DNA from: Streptomyces sp. NBC_00483
GTDB lineage: Bacteria > Actinomycetota > Actinomycetes > Streptomycetales > Streptomycetaceae
Direction: 5' to 3'
NCBI RefSeq assembly: GCF_036013745.1
Contig: NZ_CP107880.1
Coordinates: forward strand, 9,052,001 to 9,116,000
DNA: 64,000 nucleotides
Shown: in pieces, positions 1 through 8,482 of the stretch
How positions within the stretch are numbered: the first letter of the stretch is position 1
Layout of the letters: every line of letters begins with the position of its first letter
Program-made: the position numbers and the translations under genes
The notes under the pieces: generated by a model
Seen by the model: the letters and a program-made list of their open reading frames with translations, nothing else
What the model was told of the DNA's origin: nothing
Database searches by the model: none

Positions 1-31
1 GCCGGAACCCGCTCCGTAGGAGATACGACGA

Positions 32-58
32 AGTCCCCGGCGCGGGGCGCCGGGGACT
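32..58. terminator. Perfect 12-bp stem hairpin, candidate terminator
   Basis: AGTCCCCGGCGC (32-43) is followed by a GGG loop and its exact reverse complement (47-58). There is no T-tract, as is common for high-GC actinobacterial terminators. It lies about 95 bases past the stop of the TerD-domain gene, which is read leftward, and could also end a rightward gene outside the window. Bases 59-152 hold purine-rich, ribosome-site-like runs (for example GAGGAGG at 81-87) but no gene that I trust. Confidence 0.6.
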
Positions 59-152
59 CGAAGTCGGCGGTGAGGAAAGCGAGGAGGCTAATTCATTGAA
101 AGGAGTTGAGAAGGAAGCCTCTTCATGGCCTCACCGCGCTCGACGCTACCAG

Positions 153-2333
153 TCACTCAGGGATCGCGTCGCGCAGATTTTCCGGGGTGAGGATCCACGA
201 CTCGGGGTGCAGCCCTTCGGGGCGCTGCATCCCTATGTAGGTGACCGGCCCTTCCGGAACGCTCTTGCCGTCCCACAAGGTCACCTCCGCAGCGCCCAGC
301 AGGCCCAACAGCCAGCGTACGGTCAGGAATTCGCGCTCGACGATGCCGCGCGCCAGCGCCTCCACCGTCACCCGGGTCTCCTCGACACGGTTCGCGGCTG
401 GCATGCCCTTGAGGTACAAGTGCAGCCAGTGCGCGCACCATTGGCCGTCCTCGCCGCGCCGGAACACCAGCGGCAGCGCCACCCGGCCGGGGCCCCGCAG
501 ATCCGACTTCATCCGCACGGTGCGCGGTTCGAACGGCCGCCCCTTCTGCTCGCCTTCCCGCAGCATGAACCCGAAGAACGACTCCTCGACGTCCATGAAG
601 CCCTCGCCGGAGAACAGCAGGACCTGCGGCACGACGAAGCTGCCGCGCACCGCTCCGAGCCGCAGCTCGATGAACTCCGAGGCGCCCTCGGGCGCTTCGA
701 CGATGTCCCCGGAGTGCCGCCCCTCCACGTCCGTCAGCTGGGTGTACGAGAGCCAGGTGACCTGCTCGTAGTTCTCGTCGAGGATCACCGCGGACAGGTC
801 GTAGTCGGTGGTCAGGCTCTGCTGCTTCCAGTACACGAAGAACCGCAGCAGCTCACCCTCGACCGGTGACACCGAACCGCGCGGCAGCACACCAAGCCCG
901 GCCGAGACCGCCTTGCCGCTGAGCGGCAGCGCGACATCGAGGACGTCCGGGTCGACGAGCACCGCGCCGGCCTCCGGCAGCCGGCGCGCGATCTCGGCGT
1001 CGAGCAGCCCGACGAGTCGCTCCTTGACGGGACCCGGCAGCGCGGGACGCGTGTCCTCGGCGACCCAGGCGCGCCCGAGGCGGTTGATGAACACCCGGCG
1101 CGCACCTGCCCGTTCGAGCCGGTCGCCGCGGTTCAGCAGGTGCTGGCGCACCGAGAGCAGGACCCGCCCGGCAGCCTGCGGGGCGGCCTCCTCGACACCG
1201 CTGAGCACGGCCGTGCACTCCTCGTCCGTGCGGGCGGAGCGCAGCAGCCGGTCCACGGACCGCAGCAGCACACCGGGTGCGGACTTCAGCAGCTCGACCG
1301 CGCCGAGCAGGTCGCCCCGGTCGAGCAGCTCCTCGGTCCGGCTCGCGAAGGACCGCACCCGCTGCTCGCCGCGTGCCACCGCGAACACCTGGGCGGCGTA
1401 CGGCCACTGGGGGAACTCGTGCGGGTGCAGCCGCTCGCCGAGGCGCTTCCACATCTCCCGGTGCGCGGCCACATCGGCGAGCTTCGCGGGCGCCGCGGCG
1501 ACCACGGCGTCCAGACCCGCGAGCAGCGCTCGGCGCGTGGGCCGCGACAACTTCCCGAACCTGGTGGGCTCGACGAGGGACACGTCGCCGTCAGGGCCCG
1601 CCAACGCGCAGGCGAGACGCAGCACATCGGTGACAGTGTCGAGAAGTAGCCCCGAACCCACCTGCAGACGCGCCTTGTTGATGACCGCGCGGTTCTCCCG
1701 CACGGGGATCTCCTCGGGCTGCGGGCCGTCCACGCAGTGCGCCGCCAGCACGTCGAGGTCGCGAAGGTCCTCCTCGCCCAGGGGTGTGCGGCTGCCCGCG
1801 AGCTTCAGGTACAGCTCGCAGACCTCGGCCCGCGCGTCCTGCCCGAGATGCAGCACCGTCATCCGGTCACCGGCCGCCGCGATCAACTCGTCGTGGTGGC
1901 CGAGCATTTCGGTGTACGTGTGCTGGTAGCGTCCGTAGGACGGCAGTGTCAGCAGGTTCACCACTCCGGTGCCCAGCTGCTTGAGGGTGTCTTCGCGGGC
2001 GTCGTCGTCGGCGAGCGCCTCGCGGATGCACCGCATCCAAAAGTCCATGGTGTCCGGCACATGCGCCGGGAAGTCGACGAAGTACGTGTTGTGCCGCACA
2101 TGGTCACCGACCAGCTCACGCACACCGGCCAGCGTACGCACGGCGACATCGACCACCGCCGCCTCGGACAGCAAGGCCAGCCGCTCCAGCAGCGGCGCGG
2201 ACAACTTGAAGCCCACGGACATCAGCGCGGCATCGAACTGCCGCGCGGCGACGGCACCTTGACCGGCCGCGCCCTCGGGGGCGGGCAGACGGTGGGCGTG
2301 CCGGACGACCAGATGCTCGAGAGGATGAACCAT
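153..2333 (-). CDS. TerD-domain protein, MXAN_6230/SCO0854-like
   Basis: About 726 residues. The C-terminal third carries a TerD-like segment (LSAVILDENYEQVTWLSY, then a run with HSGDIVEAPEGASEFIEL), typical of tellurium-resistance/calcium-binding TerD folds. The middle, including MWKRLGERLHPHEFPQWPYA, resembles the large SCO0854/MXAN_6230 family as I recall it. Members of that family are usually longer and start with a RING-type zinc motif; no Cys/His cluster is visible here, so this looks like a short form. The start is uncertain: ATG at 2333 gives MVHPLEHL, a further ATG at 2369 adds 12 residues, and neither has a clear ribosome site. A TetR gene lies upstream on the same strand, 57-92 bases away depending on the start. 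The cellular role is unknown; TerD proteins are generally tied to stress responses and metal binding. Confidence 0.7.
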   Translation of the reverse strand: MVHPLEHLVVRHAHRLPAPEGAAGQGAVAARQFDAALMSVGFKLSAPLLERLALLSEAAVVDVAVRTLAGVRELVGDHVRHNTYFVDFPAHVPDTMDFWMRCIREALADDDAREDTLKQLGTGVVNLLTLPSYGRYQHTYTEMLGHHDELIAAAGDRMTVLHLGQDARAEVCELYLKLAGSRTPLGEEDLRDLDVLAAHCVDGPQPEEIPVRENRAVINKARLQVGSGLLLDTVTDVLRLACALAGPDGDVSLVEPTRFGKLSRPTRRALLAGLDAVVAAAPAKLADVAAHREMWKRLGERLHPHEFPQWPYAAQVFAVARGEQRVRSFASRTEELLDRGDLLGAVELLKSAPGVLLRSVDRLLRSARTDEECTAVLSGVEEAAPQAAGRVLLSVRQHLLNRGDRLERAGARRVFINRLGRAWVAEDTRPALPGPVKERLVGLLDAEIARRLPEAGAVLVDPDVLDVALPLSGKAVSAGLGVLPRGSVSPVEGELLRFFVYWKQQSLTTDYDLSAVILDENYEQVTWLSYTQLTDVEGRHSGDIVEAPEGASEFIELRLGAVRGSFVVPQVLLFSGEGFMDVEESFFGFMLREGEQKGRPFEPRTVRMKSDLRGPGRVALPLVFRRGEDGQWCAHWLHLYLKGMPAANRVEETRVTVEALARGIVEREFLTVRWLLGLLGAAEVTLWDGKSVPEGPVTYIGMQRPEGLHPESWILTPENLRDAIPE

Positions 2334-2400
2334 GTGGGAATGGTGACAGCGGGGTGCAGGTGCACGCACTCAGGTTTTTGCGGCGCCCATCTCCCGGCCG

Positions 2401-2443
2401 GACCTATCTCCCGGCCTGCAGTGACCTATTTCCCGGCCTGCAG
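2401..2443. repeat. 21-bp tandem duplication over a TetR stop codon
   Basis: GACCTATYTCCCGGCCTGCAG occurs at 2401-2421 and again at 2423-2443 with one mismatch and a one-base gap. A partial third copy (CATCTCCCGGCCG) precedes it at about 2388-2400. The right copy contains the stop codon of the TetR gene on the minus strand, so the left copy looks like a duplicated gene end. Confidence 0.75.
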
Positions 2444-3046
2444 ATACAGCGTGATCATGTCGACCAGTTCCTTCTCCAGGCGTTCGACCTGAACGGCGTG
2501 GGGCGTCGCCATGAGCTTGTGGGTGTTCAACTCGACCGTTCCCAGGATCAGTTCGGCGGCCATGTCGAGATCCTGTACGTGGACGTCCGGATGCCGTGCG
2601 AGCAGATCGCGCAGCTGGGCGACGCGCGTCGCGCCGTGCTGGTCGACCGCCTCGATCAGTTCGCTGGAGACCGGTGCCTGCTCGATCATGATCCGCAGCA
2701 GTTGCGGGTCTTCGCGGTGGTGGTCGATCGCGTCACGTACCAGGGAGCGCACCAGGTCCCTCAGGCTGCCGGGCGTCAGCTCGATCCGGTCGGCCCCTGT
2801 CCAGGCGCCGCGGTCGATGTGCCGCACCAGCAGCTCGGCGAGGATGGCGTCCTTGTTCGGGAAGTACTGGTACAGCGATCCGATCGACATGTGGGCGTGC
2901 TCGGCGATGCGGTTGGTGGTGCCGGCGGCGTAGCCGTACTCCGCGAAAACGTGAGCAGCCGAGTTGAGGATGCGCTCGCGGGTGAGCTCGGCGCGTACCT
3001 GGCGGGGCTTGCGACGTGGGGTGAGGCGGCGATCGGCCGATGCCAT
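2426..3046 (-). CDS. TetR/AcrR family transcriptional regulator
   Basis: 206 residues. Basic N-terminus, then a helix-turn-helix at about residues 20-65 (TRERILNSAAHVFAEYGYAA through SIGSLYQYFPNKDAILAEL), the TetR signature. The C-terminal half is an all-helical ligand/dimer domain. It is divergent from the PPOX-ferredoxin reductase fusion gene at 3158, and a 5-bp inverted repeat lies in the 111-base space between them, so it probably represses itself and that gene. The ligand cannot be told from sequence. Confidence 0.93.
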   Translation of the reverse strand: MASADRRLTPRRKPRQVRAELTRERILNSAAHVFAEYGYAAGTTNRIAEHAHMSIGSLYQYFPNKDAILAELLVRHIDRGAWTGADRIELTPGSLRDLVRSLVRDAIDHHREDPQLLRIMIEQAPVSSELIEAVDQHGATRVAQLRDLLARHPDVHVQDLDMAAELILGTVELNTHKLMATPHAVQVERLEKELVDMITLYLQAGK

Positions 3047-3088
3047 CAGGTGATCCTTTCCGGCCGGGAAAAGCGAGTAGCCAAAGAG

Positions 3089-3104
3089 CTGAGCTTTTAC
3101 TCAG
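3089..3104. promoter_or_regulatory. Candidate TetR operator
   Basis: CTGAG (3089-3093), six bases CTTTTA, CTCAG (3100-3104): an inverted repeat in the gap between the divergent TetR gene and the reductase fusion. On the minus strand it reads TGAGTAAAAGCTCA, a shape common for TetR-family sites. It sits about 50 bases before the GTG start of the fusion, where a repressor could block a promoter. Confidence 0.5.
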
Positions 3105-3157
3105 AATACTGTCATGACCTGCGTGAATACCCGAAACCCCGATACGGGGGATGGCAC

Positions 3158-5356
3158 GTGAACCCCAAGCAGCACGCGTCCCCGCCGGACCTGCCCGACC
3201 CGCCCCACCGGCTCACCACCGTCGAGGAGCTGGAGTCGACCATCGGCCGGCCGGCCGCGATGATCACCCGCAAGCAGGTCCGCGCGCTGGACGAGGGCAG
3301 TCGCGCGGTGCTGGCCCGCTGCCCGGTCGCCGCCTTCGGCTACCGCGATGCCTCGGGCGCCGCGCGGACCACGTTCGTCGGCGGTGCGCCCGGCTTCGCA
3401 CACGTCCACTCCCCGACGGAGATCTCCTTCGCCGTGCCAGGACCGGAGGTCGCCCGTGGCCCGGTCTCGGCGTTCTTTCTGCTGCCGGGCGTGGGTGAGG
3501 TGTTGCGCGTCAACGGCACAGCGGCAGGCCGCCGAGGCGGAGAGGTGTTCGTGGAGGTCGCCGAGGCGTACGTGCACTGCGCGCAGGCCGTCATCCGCTC
3601 ACGTCTGTGGGAGGCCCCCGCCGCGGCTGCGACAACCGAACCGGTCGCGGGCGAGGGCCCGTTGGCCGGGCCCGGGGTGGCCGACTTCCTGGCCGCCGCG
3701 CCCTTCCTGGCCCTGTCCAGCTGGGACACCGACGGCGGCAGTGACACCAGCCCGCGCGGCGAGCGGCAGCCGGTGGCCCGCATCCTGGACGGTCGTAGGC
3801 TCGTCATCGCCGACCGCAGGGGCAACAAGCGCGCCGACACCCTGCACAACCTGCTCCAGGACGACCGGCTCTCCCTCGCGGCCCTCGTGCCCGGCCGCAG
3901 CGGCGTGCTGCATGTCCGCGGGCGCGGCGCGATCACCGACGACCTTGCGCTGCGGGAGACGATGGCGCTGCGGGGCGTACCCCCTCACCTGGCCCTCGTC
4001 ATCGACGTGGAGCACGCCGAGGTGACCGGCAACGCCGCCGTGGCGGATGCTCGACTGTGGGACCCGGGCCGGGCGGAGAGCGGCGAGGCGCCCGACATGA
4101 TGGCCCTCGGCAGCGCGCACCTTGCCGCCAACTCGGCTGAATCCGGGCGAGGTTCGGCATGGTTGATCAAGGCCTTCGCCGCGATCCCGGGAGTGTCCCG
4201 GCTGATGCGCAAGGTGATGGACCGCGGCTACCGCTTCGCCCTGCAAAAGGAGGGCTACGAGGAAGTGCGGATTCCTGCCGGCACCCGTACCGGTGAGCCG
4301 GCGCGGCCGAGCGAGGCGGACGGTGCGCTGCGGCAGGTGCGCGTGGCCGAGGTGCGGCAGGAGACACCGACGGCCCGCACCCTCGTCCTGCGGGACGCAT
4401 CCGAGGAGGAGAGGCCCTTCGACTTCCGGCCCGGGCAGTTCTTCACCCTGATCGTGGACGTCGCCGGCCACCCGGTACGACGCGCCTACTCGGCGTCGTC
4501 CGCCCCCGGCGCCACGCACCTCGACGTCACCGTCAAGCAGGTGGACGGCGGGCACTTCTCCACCCACGTCCACCGCGACCTGCGCGTGGGGGACCGCCTC
4601 GCCGTGCGCGGGCCGTCCGGCACCTTCCACACCCGGGACGAGCCGCAACGGCACCTCGTCCTCATCGCGGCCGGCAGCGGCATCACACCCATGATGAGCA
4701 TGATCCGTTCTCGGCTGGCCGACCCGGCGGGTGACGGCCGCATCGCACTGCTCTACAGCAGCCGCACCCACGAAGAGTTCATCTTCGCCGACGAACTGGC
4801 CCGGCTGGAGAAGGAGCACCCGGAACGCTTCACCGTCACCCACGTCCTGACCCGGCGGGACGGCCGGCTCGATGCCCGAGGGGTGCGGCACTGGGTCACC
4901 ACCGAGGCCGCTCGGGCCCTTCCCGACGGTGCGCACCACTACCTCTGCGGCCCGGAGGCGCTGATGGACACCGTGCAGGGCGTCATGCGTGAACTGGGTG
5001 TCCCGGACGAGCGCGTGCACCAGGAGCGCTTCACCGCTGCCGCGACTCCGGCCGCGGTGGCGGGCCCGCAGCAGATGCGGGTCGAGGAGGGCGGCGCGCC
5101 CGTGGGCGCCACGATCGTCGAGCCGGGCCAGACCCTTCTCGACGCGGGCCTCGCCGCCCGCCTGCCGATGCCGTACTCCTGCACCGTCGGCAACTGCGGA
5201 GACTGTGCGGTGCGGCTACGGGATGGCGACGTCACGCAGGCCGAGCCCAACTGCCTCACGCCCGAGCAGCGGGCCGACGGGTATGTGCTGGCGTGTGTGA
5301 GTTGCCCGCTGTCGAACGTGACTCTCGACATCGGGCCGCAGCCGCCACTCGCCTGA
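3158..5356 (+). CDS. PPOX-like / ferredoxin reductase / 2Fe-2S triple fusion
   Basis: 732 residues from GTG 3158; GGGGGA at 3146-3151 gives a good ribosome site, which is why the much longer open frame upstream is rejected. The N-terminal half has two pyridoxamine-phosphate-oxidase-like (split-barrel, flavin-binding) stretches, the second around ILDGRRLVIADRRGNKRADT. Then comes an FAD/NAD(P)H reductase module with RRAYSASSAPG (FAD), AAGSGITPMMSM (nucleotide) and YLCGPEALM. A C-terminal plant-type ferredoxin has Cys at about 675, 680 and 683 plus a later Cys in VLACVSCP. Electrons would pass from NAD(P)H to FAD to 2Fe-2S and to the split-barrel flavin or a partner oxygenase. It is probably a soluble cytoplasmic enzyme under the divergent TetR regulator. 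The substrate is unknown. Confidence 0.88.
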   Translation: MNPKQHASPPDLPDPPHRLTTVEELESTIGRPAAMITRKQVRALDEGSRAVLARCPVAAFGYRDASGAARTTFVGGAPGFAHVHSPTEISFAVPGPEVARGPVSAFFLLPGVGEVLRVNGTAAGRRGGEVFVEVAEAYVHCAQAVIRSRLWEAPAAAATTEPVAGEGPLAGPGVADFLAAAPFLALSSWDTDGGSDTSPRGERQPVARILDGRRLVIADRRGNKRADTLHNLLQDDRLSLAALVPGRSGVLHVRGRGAITDDLALRETMALRGVPPHLALVIDVEHAEVTGNAAVADARLWDPGRAESGEAPDMMALGSAHLAANSAESGRGSAWLIKAFAAIPGVSRLMRKVMDRGYRFALQKEGYEEVRIPAGTRTGEPARPSEADGALRQVRVAEVRQETPTARTLVLRDASEEERPFDFRPGQFFTLIVDVAGHPVRRAYSASSAPGATHLDVTVKQVDGGHFSTHVHRDLRVGDRLAVRGPSGTFHTRDEPQRHLVLIAAGSGITPMMSMIRSRLADPAGDGRIALLYSSRTHEEFIFADELARLEKEHPERFTVTHVLTRRDGRLDARGVRHWVTTEAARALPDGAHHYLCGPEALMDTVQGVMRELGVPDERVHQERFTAAATPAAVAGPQQMRVEEGGAPVGATIVEPGQTLLDAGLAARLPMPYSCTVGNCGDCAVRLRDGDVTQAEPNCLTPEQRADGYVLACVSCPLSNVTLDIGPQPPLA

Positions 5357-5441
5357 AGCGTCAGCGGCAAGTACCACCGCAGGCCCGGCGGCGAGTACCA
5401 CCGACCGTCGTGCCGATCAACTCCCCGTTCGTGTAACGCCG

Positions 5442-5468
5442 TTGTCCACAGGCGCCGGGTCGTCCACA
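5442..5468. promoter_or_regulatory. Two DnaA-box-like nonamers
   Basis: TTGTCCACA at 5442-5450 and TCGTCCACA at 5460-5468, in the same orientation and 18 bases apart. The first matches the Streptomyces DnaA-box consensus as I remember it. They lie in the 233-base gap between the reductase fusion and the small membrane ORF. That gap also holds a near repeat, GGCRAGTACCACCG, at about 5369 and 5391. A pair this small is not an origin; it could be a DnaA regulatory or titration site, or chance. Confidence 0.35.
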
Positions 5469-5589
5469 GATTGCGGCGGCCCGGCCGTTCGCGGTCTGTG
5501 GCGGGCTAGCTTCATGGGTGTGCGACGGCGAGGTGCCGGAGCGAGGAAGCGGTCGGGGAAGCGGCCAGGCGGATGACGGGGGAGCGGGT

Positions 5590-5706
5590 ATGGGCAGTGG
5601 GCTGCCGGTTGTCGGAGTGAGTGTTCTTGTGTACGCGGTGGTGGGCGCCGTAGTGCTTTTCAGGGCCGCGGTACGGCGGCTCGTTCGGGGGCGTGGACAT
5701 GTATGA
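5590..5706 (+). CDS. Small membrane peptide before the glycosyltransferase
   Basis: 38 residues from ATG 5590, with GGAG at 5581-5584 as ribosome site. One hydrophobic helix (about residues 5-24, VVGVSVLVYAVVGAVVLF) is followed by a basic tail. Its end overlaps the start of the glycosyltransferase in another frame, so the two are translationally coupled or, alternatively, one gene split by a +1 shift near the G5 run at 5687-5691. Processive family-2 glycosyltransferases of the NodC/PgaC kind normally begin with such a helix, and the downstream protein lacks one. Either a genuine tiny partner subunit or the detached N-terminus. Confidence 0.45.
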   Translation: MGSGLPVVGVSVLVYAVVGAVVLFRAAVRRLVRGRGHV

Positions 5707-6760
5707 CGTGACAGTGATCGTGCCCGCGCACAACGAGGAGGCCGGGCTTCCGGCGACCCTGGAGTCGATCGCGGCACAGACCGTGCCGCCGCGCAGGGTG
5801 ATCGTGGTGGACGACGCGTCCGTCGACGCCACCGGCGAGGTCGCGAGACGGTACGGCGCCGAGGTTCTGCGCCCGCGGAGCAACCTCGGCAGCAAGGCGA
5901 AGGCGCAGAACCACGCGCTGCCGCACTGCACTTCGGAGCTCGTCCTCGCGGTGGACGCGGACACGGTGCTCGCGCCCGACTACATCGAGAAGGTCGCGCC
6001 GGTCTTCGCCGACCCGCGCGTGACGATCGCGGCGGGCAATGTGCAGACCCGGTTCGCCCGGACGCTGTGGGAGCGGGGCCGGTCGGTGGAGTATCTGCAC
6101 GGATTCCACTGGCAGCGGCCGATCCAGGCGGGCGCGGGCAGCCCGATGGTGTGCTCGGGGTGCTGCTCGATGTTCCGACGCAGCGCCCTTGGGAAGCACG
6201 GGTTCCCCGAGCGGACCATCGTGGAGGACATGGACTTCACGTGGTCCGAGCAGATCGCGGGGCGGCGCGCGGTGTACGTGGGCGAAGCGGTGGCATGGGC
6301 GGCCGACCCGGAGAGCCTGCTGTATCTGCGCAAGCAGGTGTGGAGGTGGATGGCGGGCTTCTGTCAGAACGTCCGGCTGCACGCAGGGCAGTTGGCGCTG
6401 CGCAAGCCGATGCTCGCGCTGTGGGTGGTCCTCGCGCTGATGGAGATTCTCCTCGCCCCGCTGTGGTGGGGCGCGCCCCTGGTGCTCACCTTCGGGTTCG
6501 GACGACCTGCCGTGGAGACGTTCGGCTGGTGGCTCGGGTCCGAACTCGCACTGACCCTTCCGCCGTTGATCTATGCGTCGCGCCGACGGCGGGTGCCGTT
6601 GAGATCGGTGCTGGTGAATCTCCTGTGTGTGTATCCGACCAAGCTCGTCAATGTCGTCTACGCCTGGAAGGCGGTCGTGGTGGAGCTGGTCCTGGTGCCG
6701 CTGGGCCGGTCGAAAGGCCTGGTCGTGTACGAGAAGGGGCGGGCGCCGACGGCCATATGA
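5699..6760 (+). CDS. Processive-type family 2 glycosyltransferase
   Basis: About 353 residues from ATG 5699 (GTG 5693 is an alternative). GT2 fold: VTVIVPAHNEEAG at the N-terminus, VVDDAS, the metal/UDP motif in LAVDADTVLA, the catalytic ED in IVEDMDFTW, and QVWRW, which fits the QxxRW motif of processive polymer synthases (NodC, hyaluronan and PgaC/IcaA types). The C-terminal third is membrane-spanning (helices around ALWVVLALMEILLAPLWW and LTLPPLIYA). The product is probably an extracellular or capsular polysaccharide; sugar and linkage cannot be read. No N-terminal helix is encoded in this frame; see the small ORF just upstream. Confidence 0.85.
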   Translation: MYDVTVIVPAHNEEAGLPATLESIAAQTVPPRRVIVVDDASVDATGEVARRYGAEVLRPRSNLGSKAKAQNHALPHCTSELVLAVDADTVLAPDYIEKVAPVFADPRVTIAAGNVQTRFARTLWERGRSVEYLHGFHWQRPIQAGAGSPMVCSGCCSMFRRSALGKHGFPERTIVEDMDFTWSEQIAGRRAVYVGEAVAWAADPESLLYLRKQVWRWMAGFCQNVRLHAGQLALRKPMLALWVVLALMEILLAPLWWGAPLVLTFGFGRPAVETFGWWLGSELALTLPPLIYASRRRRVPLRSVLVNLLCVYPTKLVNVVYAWKAVVVELVLVPLGRSKGLVVYEKGRAPTAI

Positions 6761-6964
6761 GCCCGGGGCGCGGAAATCCGCCCGAATGCCGCCAACTCGC
6801 CCGCGAGGCGACGCGATTCAAGATCCTGGACGGCTTCACTCGAACGTGTGGTGGGAGGTAGGGTCGCAAGCGGCAGGTGGGCTTCCGCGCCTTCCCTCCT
6901 ACCCCCGACCCGTCCCCTCCTCGCAGTCGGCCCCCACGCCCTGTTCTCCTCGAGGTCCGCATAC

Positions 6965-8482
6965 ATGATTGAGATACCCGAGCTGGCCGCGGGTGCCCTG
7001 GCCGCCGGGACCGTGTCGGCGTTCGTGCTCGGCGGCGGCTTGCTGAAGGCCCGTCAACACAGCGGCAGGCAGCGCGACGAGACAGATTCGCTCCGCTCCC
7101 GCCTCGAAGCCTCCCGCGAGGAGCTGGAGGCCGCCCGCGAGGAACTCGACGATCTCGCCGCGGCGTTCGCCTCCGAGGTCGCCCACCTGTCCGGCACGCG
7201 CATGCCGGCAGCGGCCACCCACACCGCCCACCCGCACTACCAGGTGCCGGGACCCCTGCAGCCCGACCTCGGCGGCAAGGAGCTGGCCGCGGGCCTCGAC
7301 TCCGTGCTCGACGGGCTGCGCACCGCCATCGCCCAGGAGCGCAAGCGGGTCGACGCCGCCGCCCGTGCCGGGATGCGGGGTGCGACGCGCGAGATCCAGG
7401 CGGGCCTGTACCGGCTGCAGGACGTCCTGCGCGGGCTCCAGGAGCGCTACGACGACCCCGAGTTGGCGCAGACGCTGTTCGCGCTCGACCACGAGAACGA
7501 GCAGTCGCTGCGCCGGGCGCAGGTCGCCGCCGTGGTCTGCGGGGCCTGGGTCGGGCTCGCTCGCGGGGAGTCGCACCTGGTGGAGGCCGTTACCGGCGGC
7601 CAGTCGCGGCTCGCCGGGTACGAGCGGGTGGAGATCCACAACCACCTTGAGGACGGCACCGGGCTGATCTCGCACGCCGTCGAGCCGGTCGCCATCATCG
7701 TGGCCGAACTACTCGACAACGCCCTGCGCCACTCCTCGCCCGACACCACCGTGGGCGTGCACCTCGAACGCGTCCACCACGGCGTCAGCGTGACCGTCGA
7801 CGACGCCGGTGTCGGGATGAGCTCCGACGAACGGGCCAATGCCCAGCGGATGGTGGCGGGGGAGGAGCCCATCCTCCTGTCGGAGCTCGGCGATCCGCCG
7901 CGCATGGGGCTCGCCGCGATCGGCCAGCTGACCCGGCAGTTCGACCTGTCCGTAGACCTGTCCTCGCCCTCGCCGTACGGCGGTGTCCGCGCGGTCCTGC
8001 TCGTGCGGGACCACCTCCTGTGCCGGATCGCCCCCGAGGAGCGCAGGCCGGCCGCCGCGGCTCCCCGGTCCACCCGCGACACCACGCGCGACGTCTCCCA
8101 CGACTCCACCCACGCCCTCGCGGCGGACGAGGCGCCGGCGGCATCCGCGTCCGCGCCCGCACAGGCCGCCGCCCCGGCCCCGGCGGCGACACCCGCCCGG
8201 CCGGACACCCCGCTCACTGACGGCGACGAACTGCCCCGGCGCCGCCGGGTCCGCACCGAAGCGAAGCCCGACGCACAGTCCGACGCGCGCCCCGCCCCGT
8301 CGAAGCCACGGCCCGCCGCGCACCGCAGCCCCGAGGAGCAGGCCGCCGCGCTCGGCGCCCTGCAAGCGGCCACCGCCGCGGCGCGGAGCGCCGCACCGGG
8401 GGACGGCGAGGCCGCACAGCAACCGCACGACACCGCGGGCGACCGCCCCGGCACCAGTGAAGGGAACACGCCCGATGAGTAG
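6965..8482 (+). CDS. cvnA: Conservon CvnA: membrane sensor-kinase-like ATPase
   Basis: 505 residues from ATG 6965, with GAGG nine bases upstream. One N-terminal membrane helix (about residues 8-27), a charged coiled-coil region (about 35-65), a middle region, and a GHKL/HATPase domain with N-box ELLDNALRHSS (about 248) and G-boxes DDAGVGMS (about 278) and MGLAAIG (about 314). From about 355 to the end it is a disordered Pro/Ala/Arg-rich tail. First gene of the classic conservon order. CvnA proteins are thought to act with CvnB, CvnC and CvnD as a membrane-associated complex resembling eukaryotic G-protein signalling, affecting development and antibiotic production. The next gene starts within its stop region. 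Confidence 0.93.
   Translation: MIEIPELAAGALAAGTVSAFVLGGGLLKARQHSGRQRDETDSLRSRLEASREELEAAREELDDLAAAFASEVAHLSGTRMPAAATHTAHPHYQVPGPLQPDLGGKELAAGLDSVLDGLRTAIAQERKRVDAAARAGMRGATREIQAGLYRLQDVLRGLQERYDDPELAQTLFALDHENEQSLRRAQVAAVVCGAWVGLARGESHLVEAVTGGQSRLAGYERVEIHNHLEDGTGLISHAVEPVAIIVAELLDNALRHSSPDTTVGVHLERVHHGVSVTVDDAGVGMSSDERANAQRMVAGEEPILLSELGDPPRMGLAAIGQLTRQFDLSVDLSSPSPYGGVRAVLLVRDHLLCRIAPEERRPAAAAPRSTRDTTRDVSHDSTHALAADEAPAASASAPAQAAAPAPAATPARPDTPLTDGDELPRRRRVRTEAKPDAQSDARPAPSKPRPAAHRSPEEQAAALGALQAATAAARSAAPGDGEAAQQPHDTAGDRPGTSEGNTPDE

Noticed and set aside
96..869. Plus-strand open frame near the window start with purine-rich ribosome-like sites
   Set aside because: Overlaps the TerD-domain gene completely and encodes low-complexity sequence.
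2354..3157. N-terminal extension of the redox fusion and antisense of TetR
   Set aside because: No similarity upstream of GTG 3158, which has its own ribosome site, and the stretch overlaps a good TetR gene.
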